Shown: piece after piece, positions 26,127-34,865 of the stretch
Layout: each line of letters starts with the position of its first letter
Position numbering within the stretch: the stretch's first letter is position 1
Assembly (NCBI GenBank): GCA_013390945.1
Contig: JACAUC010000011.1
Span: forward strand, 1 to 50,244
Length of the DNA stretch: 50,244 bases
DNA from: Candidatus Chloroheliaceae bacterium
GTDB taxonomy: Bacteria; Chloroflexota; Chloroflexia; Chloroheliales; Chloroheliaceae
Reading direction: 5' to 3'
The notes under the pieces: generated by a model
Database searches by the model: none
Told to the model about the DNA's origin: nothing
Seen by the model: the letters and a program-made list of their open reading frames with translations, nothing else
Program-made: the position numbers and the translations under genes

Positions 26127-26350
26127 ATTTTAGAACCATTTTTGCTTTCGCTCGTATATACTAAGATATATATGTTATTATCGCCTTAAATTAAAATAAG
26201 GCGTAAAATGTCAGGTGAAGAGTCCTGAGAGGAATTTCTGAGTAGCTTTAAATGGGTAAGGTCTACTCTAGGTAAAATTTGGTAAGTTAAGTGGGTCAGG
26301 GCTTTAGCGGGCCTAAAAAGGGGTTCACAATTGAAAGGCGCGGTTGAGTT

Positions 26351-28201
26351 ATGAGTCAAGGTCAGTCTTTTTCTGGATCTTCTCAAAGCCAGGGGTCTGG
26401 TAATTCTAATTCGCCTCCGCGGACTGTTTCTCAAAAAATAGATGACCGGCTGTTGATTCTCGACCTCGATACTTTTAGCGGTAGCGAACGCTTCATGAGT
26501 GGCACTAGTCTTGGAGCGGCCTTTTCTACAGGTATGCGGGCCTATCTTGACGGACGCTATAACGATGCAGTTAGCGAGTTTAAGACCGCTTTGATTGCGG
26601 CTTATGTTGAAGGGGACGATTACGCTCAGATTTGGGATCGAGAACGGGCGATTATTCACCTCTATCTTGGTAATGCCTATGCTTATCAGGATGTCTTTAA
26701 CGAAGCCCTCAACGAGTACATGAATGCGGTTCAGATTGATGGGCAACTGGCGGAGGGACACTATAACTTAGGTGTAGCTTTTCGGGCTTTGGGCAAGCTC
26801 TACGAAGCGGTGGCCGCTTTCAAAGTAGCCTTGCAGTACAACCCGGATCTCTACGAAGCTCGTTTTGCCTTGGGGCGCTGTTATCACGAACTGGGCGATT
26901 ATGCCCATGCCTATATTTCGTATACGATTGCTCGGCAGCTTCGACCTAATGCTGCCGAACCGATTTATTATCAGGGTCTTTTACACCAAGCCCATGGCGA
27001 GATGAAGCAAGCCGCCAAATGTTTTGCCGAGGCTCTCCAAGTTGAGCCAGAATATATGCGCCAGAATAACTTGGTATCGTCGCAGAGTGATCTGGAAATT
27101 AATGCTATTGAGCATGATCCAGGTTGGTATTATCGCCTAGCCGAGGAGCTAAAGGCCCAAGGTAATGTGGTGGGAGCCTTACGTGCTTACCAAGCACTTT
27201 TGCAGGCCAAACCAGAAGAGACTCGCGCTCGCTACTATATGGCGAATATTTTAGCTCGCCAGCGCGAGTGGGAACGGGCTATCAGTGAGTATAAGTGGGT
27301 TTTGCGCGATGATCCTAATTTTATCGCCGCCCGCTATAAACTTGGTTTGGCCTATCGTGCCTTGCAACGCCTCAAAGAGAGCTATCATACACTGGTGCAG
27401 TGCGCCCGGATTCAACCCAATGACGGAGTCATTTTTCTCAGTTTGGGGATTGTCTTGACCGACTTGGGACAGTTAACCCTTTCGATTAAAGCGTTTGAAC
27501 GGTCCGCCAAATTGATCCCAAATGAGCCGCAGGTGCATTATCGGCTCGGTCGGGCCTTGATTGGGGCTGGCTACGAATCTAGGGCTCTCAAAGTTTGGCA
27601 GAGGGCGGTGGAATTGGATGAGCATTGGCATGAAGCCCGTTATGATCTCGGCGTTCTTTACTTAAAGCGGGGGCGCTACTACGAGGCTGCCGAAGCCTTT
27701 GAAGCGGTCTATAAGGGTCAGCCGGATGATATGGAGACGGCTTATTTCTTGGCCGTGGCTTACAAGGAGACTGGACGGTTAGATGATACCATTCATCTCT
27801 TAGAGAAGGTTATTAGCCAGCGCCCCGATCATTTTATGGCCCACTTCCACTTGGGTGCAACCTATCTGCGGGTAGGTAATGCTAACGATGGTTTAGGCCA
27901 CATTCGAGAATATGAGCGGCTCAAAGGGGTGCAGGTTAAGCGACGACCTGTTAAGAATGTAAGCAAGCTTAAAGAACTAATCCAAAACTTGGAAAATAAC
28001 CAAGGTGAGATTCGTCCCATTCGCTTGAATAATAACCAAAATGGCAACCTTAAATCAGAGTCGTTGCAAGCTGCGACCAGTAATGGCTCTAGTGCTTTGT
28101 CTGATAGGCTTAAAGAGGATTCGGAATCTCAAGAACAGACCGGGCCGAAATTGAATCATCTCTCTCCGATAAAAACTAACTTGGAGTTGAACAAAAACTG
28201 A
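26351..28201 (+). CDS. TPR-repeat protein heading the chemosensory operon
   Basis: A 616-residue soluble protein with 12 consecutive tetratricopeptide repeats (about residues 85-540), each matching the W-LG-Y-G-A-F-P pattern, e.g. AEGHYNLGVAFRALGKLYEAV. N- and C-terminal tails are Ser/Asn/Gln-rich. TPR arrays bind partner proteins. Its stop is 7 bases before the first cheW, so it is co-transcribed with the chemosensory genes and may be the scaffold that links CheW/CheA to an unusual receptor or output. Start ATG with a weak ribosome-binding site. No promoter of standard shape is clear in the 225-base gap; a weak TTGCTT/GATATA pair lies near 26138-26166. Confidence 0.85.
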   Translation: MSQGQSFSGSSQSQGSGNSNSPPRTVSQKIDDRLLILDLDTFSGSERFMSGTSLGAAFSTGMRAYLDGRYNDAVSEFKTALIAAYVEGDDYAQIWDRERAIIHLYLGNAYAYQDVFNEALNEYMNAVQIDGQLAEGHYNLGVAFRALGKLYEAVAAFKVALQYNPDLYEARFALGRCYHELGDYAHAYISYTIARQLRPNAAEPIYYQGLLHQAHGEMKQAAKCFAEALQVEPEYMRQNNLVSSQSDLEINAIEHDPGWYYRLAEELKAQGNVVGALRAYQALLQAKPEETRARYYMANILARQREWERAISEYKWVLRDDPNFIAARYKLGLAYRALQRLKESYHTLVQCARIQPNDGVIFLSLGIVLTDLGQLTLSIKAFERSAKLIPNEPQVHYRLGRALIGAGYESRALKVWQRAVELDEHWHEARYDLGVLYLKRGRYYEAAEAFEAVYKGQPDDMETAYFLAVAYKETGRLDDTIHLLEKVISQRPDHFMAHFHLGATYLRVGNANDGLGHIREYERLKGVQVKRRPVKNVSKLKELIQNLENNQGEIRPIRLNNNQNGNLKSESLQAATSNGSSALSDRLKEDSESQEQTGPKLNHLSPIKTNLELNKN

Positions 28202-28208
28202 ACTATTT

Positions 28209-28754
28209 ATGAGCGAATTTCAATTTGGATTAACCGCCCCCGAACCTCAATCCGAAGCGGAACGGTTGATGCTGGGGTTACAAAAACGCACGAGTGCCTT
28301 TCAGAATGAGCAGGATCAAGAGCCGTTGGTCTCTTTGCTTACCTTTAACTTAGGTGATGAATGGTTCGCTCTTTTGCTCGATCAGGTAAAATTGGTCTCC
28401 CGGCTACTGGAGGTAGCACCTGTGCCAGGTACTAGCCGCTATGTGTTAGGGGTGATTAACTACAAAAGTACCATCTATCCTTTGATTGATATTCACGAGT
28501 TGCTGAGTCTCGAATCCCAAATGCCTACCCGCGCCTCACGCTTTGTGATTATAAACCATAACCAATATGCTTTTGCCATCTTAGTAGATTCGATGACCGA
28601 GGTAAAAGAGGTGCGTGAGCGCGAGTTGGAAGGTCAGATTCGCAGTAATAAGGATATTTCGCACTATATCCATAGTGAATTAAGCCTAAATGAGCGGTTG
28701 CTTGGGTTACTAAATTTGGATGCTATCCTTCACACTGTCGCCGAGGTTGACTAA
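28209..28754 (+). CDS. CheW-type coupling protein
   Basis: A 181-residue protein with a CheW domain at about 38-175: LVSLLTFNLGDEWFALLLDQVKLV, PGTSRYVLGVINYKSTIYPLID and SRFVIINHNQYAFAILVDSM. CheW links receptors to CheA. It is somewhat longer than Escherichia coli CheW by an N-terminal tail. The gap to the next gene is two bases, so the coupling is likely translational. Confidence 0.93.
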   Translation: MSEFQFGLTAPEPQSEAERLMLGLQKRTSAFQNEQDQEPLVSLLTFNLGDEWFALLLDQVKLVSRLLEVAPVPGTSRYVLGVINYKSTIYPLIDIHELLSLESQMPTRASRFVIINHNQYAFAILVDSMTEVKEVRERELEGQIRSNKDISHYIHSELSLNERLLGLLNLDAILHTVAEVD

Positions 28755-28756
28755 AG

Positions 28757-29473
28757 TTGGTAGAACAACATAAATGGGTAACCCAAGGTGCTGAATTTAA
28801 TCGTCACTTTGAGGAAAGACCCTCCAAACAGCAAGTAGAGGTAATCCTAGTGAAGGTGGCTCATCAGCCTTTTGGTTTGCTGATGAGTCAAGTTTATAAC
28901 ATTGTACGACCTGATAATGGTGAGGTTACTTTACGACAGCACCACACCAAGGGGCAAACTTGGAGAGAGATCGAATACCGGGGCGAACTCTTAAAAATAG
29001 TTGAATTGGATCGGATATTATATTTGTCACAAGGCGAACCACTTGAACTAGAATATAGACAAATCTTGTTGAGTGGGCGGATTCATCCTAGTGGTCTGAT
29101 GGTAGAGCCTTTTGGCGTACTCTGTGACGAAATCCTAGTTATCACCTCTATTTCTACCGACGATCTCCGCCCAATACCCGGTTGGCTTTTCAAAAAGCGG
29201 TTGGGCAAGTTAATTTGGGGTGCCGCCCTCTTAAAACCGGAAGTATTGGTGGAAAAGTACGATTTACAGGGGCTATCCGATAACGTTTTGGATGGGAAAG
29301 GAAGTAACCTAACTCACCAGAATTTTCCGGTGTTTGCGACACCGCCCTCGGTAGGGCAACCTAAAGGGTCTACCACTAGTTTGCTACATACGGCACAATC
29401 TAATCAGGATGAGCGTCGTCCAGTGATGTTGCTTGACCTTGAGATTTTGCACCGCCGGATTTATAATAACTAA
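28757..29473 (+). CDS. Second CheW-like protein, divergent
   Basis: A 238-residue protein with a diverged CheW domain at about 25-165 (VEVILVKVAHQPFGLLMSQVYNIV, REIEYRGELLKIVELDRI). A C-terminal extension of about 70 residues is low complexity and ends in LLDLEILHRRIY. TTG start 2 bases after cheW. Tandem CheW proteins occur in alternative chemosensory systems where the second may serve another receptor or act as adaptor. Confidence 0.8.
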   Translation: MVEQHKWVTQGAEFNRHFEERPSKQQVEVILVKVAHQPFGLLMSQVYNIVRPDNGEVTLRQHHTKGQTWREIEYRGELLKIVELDRILYLSQGEPLELEYRQILLSGRIHPSGLMVEPFGVLCDEILVITSISTDDLRPIPGWLFKKRLGKLIWGAALLKPEVLVEKYDLQGLSDNVLDGKGSNLTHQNFPVFATPPSVGQPKGSTTSLLHTAQSNQDERRPVMLLDLEILHRRIYNN

Positions 29474-29498
29474 CTTAGGGCTAAAAATAGCAGGGAGT

Positions 29499-29927
29499 AT
29501 GGTTGAAGATAGTAAGTCTGGGGTAAAAGGCGCAAGTTTTTCTCCTAAGCAACCCTCCAGTCGAGCCATTCGACCGGAGTGGGTGGCTCGCTTCAAACAG
29601 GATGCCGAAGTCCATTTGGCACAAATTAGTGAGGGTCTACAACTTCTCCCTCCCCTGTTGGGCCAGACTATTACGCCGGAAGAGACCGAGTCCGAGCAGC
29701 ACGATTTGCGCGAACTCTTCCGTCACGCTCATAATTTGAAAGGCACCGCCCGCATGATTGGGCTGGTTGAAATTGCCGAAGCCGCGCGATTGTTGGAAGA
29801 AGCCTTGGGTCAGGCTTATCTGGAACCGCTTCTCTTTGTCTCCTTGCAGCGCAAGGCGGTTCAAGAACAAGTTGATTCTTTGATGGGTTTAATCCAAAAC
29901 ATTGTAACTCTACCTAGTTCTGCCTAA
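29499..29927 (+). CDS. Hpt-domain protein
   Basis: A 142-residue stand-alone histidine phosphotransfer domain. The conserved motif FRHAHNLKGTARMIGL holds the phospho-accepting His, with helices on both sides (about residues 30-135). In the operon it would carry phosphate between the CheA kinase and receivers. Frame is open to 29433, but ATG 29499 avoids an overlap with the preceding gene; a GGGAG site lies very close to it. Confidence 0.88.
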   Translation: MVEDSKSGVKGASFSPKQPSSRAIRPEWVARFKQDAEVHLAQISEGLQLLPPLLGQTITPEETESEQHDLRELFRHAHNLKGTARMIGLVEIAEAARLLEEALGQAYLEPLLFVSLQRKAVQEQVDSLMGLIQNIVTLPSSA

Positions 29928-30015
29928 CGCGCAGGGTGGGTATATTATAGAAAGCTTGGAAGCAGGGTTTAAATATGGACAAAGCTTTTATGTTACCTAG
30001 AACTAGAGTTTTTTG

Positions 30016-32985
30016 ATGAGCTTAGAAGGTACCCGGCGCAAGCTGCTTAGCAAATTTAAAGAAGAAGCGGATACTCATCTACTTAATTTGCAACAACGCT
30101 TGATTGATCTTGAACGCGATCCTAAAAACGCGGCCTATATTCGCGAGATTTTTCGGTCAGCTCATACGATTAAGGGTAGCGCTCGTATGATGGGTTTTGT
30201 CGAGATCAGTGATATTGCCAACGCGATGGAGGATATCTTTGCCGAGTTGCGTGAAGGTAATCTGGTACTAGAGTCCGATACCAATGACCTGCTCTTTGAG
30301 GCTACCGACACTATTACCAATTCGATTGAAGTGGCCCTACAAGGTGGGAAGCTTTCATTTGATGTAACTGATTTGATTAACCGTTTGCAAGCAGTGGCTC
30401 ATCCTGCCCCAACACCCGTAGCACCAGTCTCCCTTGTTCCACCGATACCCACGCCTCCCCTACCACTGTCGGTTCCTCCAGTCACCACTAGTAATAAGCC
30501 GTTGCCAAAATATAACCCCAAATTTAAAGAAGAAGCCGACACTCACCTGCTCAGTTTGCAACGTCGGTTGGTAGACCTTGAGCGCGATTTGGATAACAAG
30601 GCTTTTATCAACGAAATTTTTCGAGCGGCCCACAATATTAAAGGTGGGGGGGCGCTAATTGGTTTTAAAGATATAGTTACCGTTGCAGGGGCGATGGAGG
30701 ACATCTTCTCTGAACTACGTGAAGGTAAGCTCATTATTAAGCCAGAGACAAATGACCTGCTCTTCGAGGCGATTGACACGTTGAGTAGTATGCTAGAATA
30801 TTGGCAACGTGGCGAAAGATTTGAAGCCGATGTGGTGGATATAGCCACGCGCCTGATCGCACTTGCCCATCCTAGTGGTGTTAAGCCCTCTACAACACCC
30901 TCACTGCCCACTTTGAACGTGATGGCTCCTCAAGCCCTCGCTCCTGTCCCTGCCCCTCCTCCAACCAATCAACGGCCTACCACCACTTTGAACGACGATG
31001 TAATTCGGGTGGCGGTGCGAAAGCTCGATGATTTGATGAATATTGTTGGTGAGTTGGTGCTGGGTAAAATGGAAGCTGCGGCAACCTTGAATTGTCTGCG
31101 TAAGTTGCAAGAATTGTTGAGAGCAAAGCAGCGGCCTAGTGCAATTATCCGTAATTTTCTTTCAGCCAGTGAGCGAACGGTGACTGAGACTGTGACAATG
31201 TTAGAGTTACGCGAAGCACTGCTTCAGGCCCAACGGCTTGACCAAGAAATTGAACAGTTGGTAAAAAATACTTTCCGTGACTATGAGGAACACACCAGTC
31301 AGCTTCAAAATCGGGTAGACGAGCTTGAAAGCAATGTGTTGAGTATTCGGATGTTACCCCTAGAGACGATTTATCAAGATTTTCCCCGTTTGGTGCGCGA
31401 TATTGCCCGGCAAAATGGGCGCGAACAGCCTAGCTTTATAATGCAGGGTGGCGACATTGAATTGGATAAGAGGGTGTTAGAAGGTATCAAAGACCCACTC
31501 ATTCACCTTGTACGCAACGCCCTCGACCATGGCATCGAAAAACCAGAGGTGCGCCAAGCCGCCGGTAAGCCTTCTGCTGGAAGTCTAGCCATTGCTGCTT
31601 CGCAAGAGGGCAGTTATGTCTCTATTCGCGTAACCGAGGATGGCTCCGGTATTGATCCACAGCGAATCCGCCAAGTGGCAATTTCTAAAAGGCTAATGAG
31701 CGAGGCGAAAGCTCTCGCTACTCCTGATGATGAGATTGTGAACCTGATTTATGAGCCGGGCTTTACCACCGCCCCCATTATTACCGACATCAGTGGTCGG
31801 GGAGTGGGTATGGAGATTGTCAAGAATAATTTGGATCGCTTAGGTGGTCAGGTACAAGTTACCAGCCAGAAGGGTTTGGGTACCACTATTAGTCTGCGGG
31901 TTCCTTTAACCCTTGCCACTAGCCGTGCCTTGTTGGTGCGGGTAGCCGATTCCTCTTACGCCATTCCTGCCCCTTCGATAGAAGAGATGATTTATCTCAG
32001 TTCGGATGAAGTGCTGAGTAGAGAGGGCCGGGATGTTATACTGCATCGTAACTATCTTGTACCTTTGGTTAAATTGGAAGAATTGCTGGGGCCACAAACT
32101 CATTCTAACCATCCCCTCTTCCGTTATCAACGGACAAATAAGTCCAACACTAGCCTTAATATGCCCAAATTGGCAAATGAATACGCTTACTCAGGTGTAA
32201 CTAGTAATGGAGATGGTGGTGCGGCTTATTCTAGCCAAGCTACCTCCGCCGTGTTAGGCGATGGTTTTGTAGGACTGACTATGGCCGACCCATTAGTACA
32301 GGCTTACCTTCTCCAAAAGCAAAGTAATAAGCCGGAGCAGAGCGGGCTGCAACGTATAGCTTTTGAGCGACTTCCTGCGGTAGTCGTGGGTACAGGAGAT
32401 CGGCGAATCTGTTTTCTAGTGGATGAATTGGTGGACGAAACGGAAATTGTGGTAAAGAATCTCAGCCCACTACTCCGCCAAGTGCAATTTATTAATGGCG
32501 TTACCATTATGGGGGATGGCCGGGTAGTGATGATTTTGGATATACCCAATTTAATCAATGCGGCGCGTTCCATTACCCGTAGTGGTTTGCGGCGTAGCCG
32601 GGACAAACAGGCTCCCCGCAAACGTATTTTGGTGGTAGATGATAGTATTACCACGCGCGAATTAGAAAAGAGTATTTTGGAGGCTCAGGGTTATATCGTA
32701 GAATTAGCCGATGATGGTAGTGTGGCACTTGAAATGCTCCAGCGCAACAATATCTATGATCTGATCGTGAGCGATGTGGAAATGCCCCATATGAACGGTT
32801 TTGAATTGACCAGCAAAATTAAAGCCTCGCCCGAATTACGCTCTTTACCTGTTATAATAGTATCATCGCTTAACAGTGACGAACATAAGCGTCGGGGAAT
32901 TGAGGCAGGCGCACAAGCCTATATTACAAAGGGCGATTTTAGTCAGAGCAATTTATTGACGACTATAGAATTTCTGACCGTCTAA
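30016..32985 (+). CDS. cheA: Hybrid CheA histidine kinase with two Hpt domains and a C-terminal receiver
   Basis: A 989-residue kinase. Two Hpt domains are at about residues 8-130 (HTIKGSARMMG, His50) and 165-290 (HNIKGGGALIG, His206), joined by Pro-rich linkers. A dimerisation/kinase part follows (about 330-660) with LIHLVRNALDHGIE, DGSGI and SGRGVGMEIVKNNLDRLGG, then a CheW-like P5 domain (660-860) and a receiver with phospho-acceptor Asp920 in DVEMPHMNGF. Multi-Hpt CheA with a fused receiver is typical of the pilus and alternative-function chemosensory classes. The ATG at 30016 is directly preceded by an in-frame TTG at 30013; no strong ribosome-binding site is present. Confidence 0.93.
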   Translation: MSLEGTRRKLLSKFKEEADTHLLNLQQRLIDLERDPKNAAYIREIFRSAHTIKGSARMMGFVEISDIANAMEDIFAELREGNLVLESDTNDLLFEATDTITNSIEVALQGGKLSFDVTDLINRLQAVAHPAPTPVAPVSLVPPIPTPPLPLSVPPVTTSNKPLPKYNPKFKEEADTHLLSLQRRLVDLERDLDNKAFINEIFRAAHNIKGGGALIGFKDIVTVAGAMEDIFSELREGKLIIKPETNDLLFEAIDTLSSMLEYWQRGERFEADVVDIATRLIALAHPSGVKPSTTPSLPTLNVMAPQALAPVPAPPPTNQRPTTTLNDDVIRVAVRKLDDLMNIVGELVLGKMEAAATLNCLRKLQELLRAKQRPSAIIRNFLSASERTVTETVTMLELREALLQAQRLDQEIEQLVKNTFRDYEEHTSQLQNRVDELESNVLSIRMLPLETIYQDFPRLVRDIARQNGREQPSFIMQGGDIELDKRVLEGIKDPLIHLVRNALDHGIEKPEVRQAAGKPSAGSLAIAASQEGSYVSIRVTEDGSGIDPQRIRQVAISKRLMSEAKALATPDDEIVNLIYEPGFTTAPIITDISGRGVGMEIVKNNLDRLGGQVQVTSQKGLGTTISLRVPLTLATSRALLVRVADSSYAIPAPSIEEMIYLSSDEVLSREGRDVILHRNYLVPLVKLEELLGPQTHSNHPLFRYQRTNKSNTSLNMPKLANEYAYSGVTSNGDGGAAYSSQATSAVLGDGFVGLTMADPLVQAYLLQKQSNKPEQSGLQRIAFERLPAVVVGTGDRRICFLVDELVDETEIVVKNLSPLLRQVQFINGVTIMGDGRVVMILDIPNLINAARSITRSGLRRSRDKQAPRKRILVVDDSITTRELEKSILEAQGYIVELADDGSVALEMLQRNNIYDLIVSDVEMPHMNGFELTSKIKASPELRSLPVIIVSSLNSDEHKRRGIEAGAQAYITKGDFSQSNLLTTIEFLTV

Positions 32986-33111
32986 GGCTTAGACGATAGT
33001 TGTGGTATTATGGCTGTATTATAATAAAGACGAAAACAAGGTAGCATTAGTTATTGCTAAATTTTCAAAGGCTAGTTCAATTAGCCGGGTGGAATTTTGA
33101 GGAGGACAATA

Positions 33112-33534
33112 ATGTCTAAACGAAAAATTCTGGTGGTGGATGATAGCGCTCTGGTAGCAGAGGCGGTCAAAGCTAAACTGGAAGCTAATAATTACGATGT
33201 ACAACTCGCTTATAGTGGTGAAGAAGCCCTTGATAAAGTTTCGGGCGAACTTCCTGACTTGATGATTCTGGATGTTTATATGCCGGGTATGGATGGTTTT
33301 GAAGTCTGCCGTAGGCTACGTGAACGACCCGAAACGCAATCTTTACCGATAGTGATGTTGAGTTCACGGGGAAATATCAAAGAAAAATTGGCTGGTTTTC
33401 GGGTTGGGGCCGATGATTATTTGGTTAAAGAATTTGACTTACTTGATCTACCTTACCGGGTGAAATTAGTCTTCCGGTTGCGTGGCTTAGATGAAGAAGG
33501 GGCTAGTAACGGGGCGGGTTCAAACAGGAATTAA
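33112..33534 (+). CDS. CheY-like response regulator
   Basis: A 140-residue single-domain receiver. DD near residues 12-13 (VVDDSALV), phospho-acceptor Asp in ILDVYMPGMDGF, and the conserved Lys in GADDYLVKEF. The tail after residue 120 is short and low-complexity. Start ATG with GAGGAGG 5 bases upstream. It lies between CheA and CheB and is the likely output of the operon. Confidence 0.93.
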   Translation: MSKRKILVVDDSALVAEAVKAKLEANNYDVQLAYSGEEALDKVSGELPDLMILDVYMPGMDGFEVCRRLRERPETQSLPIVMLSSRGNIKEKLAGFRVGADDYLVKEFDLLDLPYRVKLVFRLRGLDEEGASNGAGSNRN

Positions 33535-33539
33535 ACTTT

Positions 33540-34865
33540 ATGTCTGCGCTGAAGATCTTAGTAGTTGAAGATAGCGAAATAGCCAGTGATATTCTAACGC
33601 AGGCACTGGAAAGCGACGGCAAATTGCAAGTAGTCGGGGTAGCCCGAAATGGTCAAGAGGCTCTGAACCTGATTCCTAGCCTATCACCAGACCTAATTAC
33701 TATGGATGTCTATATGCCCATAATGGACGGCTTTGAGACCGTTGAGCGCATTATGGCCGATTATCCAACACCGATTTTAGTAATTACCAGCAGTAGCCTA
33801 AAGGAAGACATCCGCCTTTCTATGAGAATGTTAGAGGCGGGCGCTTTGGATGTAATAGAAAAACCCTTGTTGAGTAACGAGGCGCAATGGGTCGCTCGGC
33901 AACGCGAATTAATTACCCGTGTAAAAATGTTGGCCGGAGTCAAAGTTATCACCCACCTGCGCGGTCGCCGTAATCAAGCTAAAGCCGAGACTCAACCACT
34001 CAAATCAGAGGCCACTCCAAATTTTACGCCTGCTCCACCAGACCCGCGAGTTCTCAAGCCTCTACCTCCAAGTTCTCTTTCTACGCGGAAAAATTTGCCT
34101 ATTCTACCCGAAAAAAATCATCCTCTGCTACCCAATTCCGCGATACTACCCGCTAATAGTTCTAGCTTTGCCAAGACGGAAGCCCTTTTTCCTTTGTCCC
34201 ATCAGATGAATAATCGCCCGGAAGTAATAAAAGCGGCTTTTCCAGATAACCCCTTTTACCAAGTAGTTGCCCTTGCCAGTTCGACTGGTGGACCAACCGC
34301 GCTCCTCCGCATTTTACAAATTTTGCCCCCAAACTTGCCATGTGGTCTGCTGCTAGTGCAACATATTTCAGAGGGCTTTACGCAAGGGTTAGTGGATTGG
34401 CTCCAGCGGGAGACCGCTTTAAAAATTAAGGTGGCCCAAAATGGGGAGCGGGTTACACCGGGGCAGGTGCTGGTGGCTCCTGATGGGCGTGACCTGCTAA
34501 TTAACTCCAATGGGCAAATAGTAACCTCTAAAGACTCTAAAGAAGGAGACCACCAAGTCCGGCCTTGTGCGGATGTCCTGATGCGTTCGGTGGCCCACTT
34601 CTACAGGGCGAGGTCAATCGGGTTGGTCTTAACTGGAATGGGTAGCGACGGCGCAAAGGGGCTACTGGAGATGGCCTATAGTGGTGCCTATACGTTAGCC
34701 CAAGATGAGGCTACTAGTCTGATTTATGGTATGCCCAAAGCGGCTACTGATAATGGAGCCGCCCACGAAGTGATCGCGTTGGGTAGAATAGCTACCCGCC
34801 TTGTAGAGCTATTACAATATTCCAGTACAAATAGCCCTTTTTCTCAAGGAGGGCGTAGGCGATGA
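33540..34865 (+). CDS. cheB: Protein-glutamate methylesterase CheB
   Basis: A 441-residue protein with an N-terminal receiver (Asp56 in TMDVYMPIMDGF), a Pro/Ser-rich linker of about 90 residues that is longer than usual, and a CheB methylesterase domain (about 235-435). The catalytic triad is visible as Ser248 (ASSTGGP), His275 (VQHISEGF) and Asp370 (TGMGSDG). CheB removes methyl groups from receptors, so its presence with CheR implies that a methylated receptor exists elsewhere in the genome. The stop overlaps the CheR start by 4 bases (ATGA), a sign of translational coupling. Confidence 0.93.
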   Translation: MSALKILVVEDSEIASDILTQALESDGKLQVVGVARNGQEALNLIPSLSPDLITMDVYMPIMDGFETVERIMADYPTPILVITSSSLKEDIRLSMRMLEAGALDVIEKPLLSNEAQWVARQRELITRVKMLAGVKVITHLRGRRNQAKAETQPLKSEATPNFTPAPPDPRVLKPLPPSSLSTRKNLPILPEKNHPLLPNSAILPANSSSFAKTEALFPLSHQMNNRPEVIKAAFPDNPFYQVVALASSTGGPTALLRILQILPPNLPCGLLLVQHISEGFTQGLVDWLQRETALKIKVAQNGERVTPGQVLVAPDGRDLLINSNGQIVTSKDSKEGDHQVRPCADVLMRSVAHFYRARSIGLVLTGMGSDGAKGLLEMAYSGAYTLAQDEATSLIYGMPKAATDNGAAHEVIALGRIATRLVELLQYSSTNSPFSQGGRRR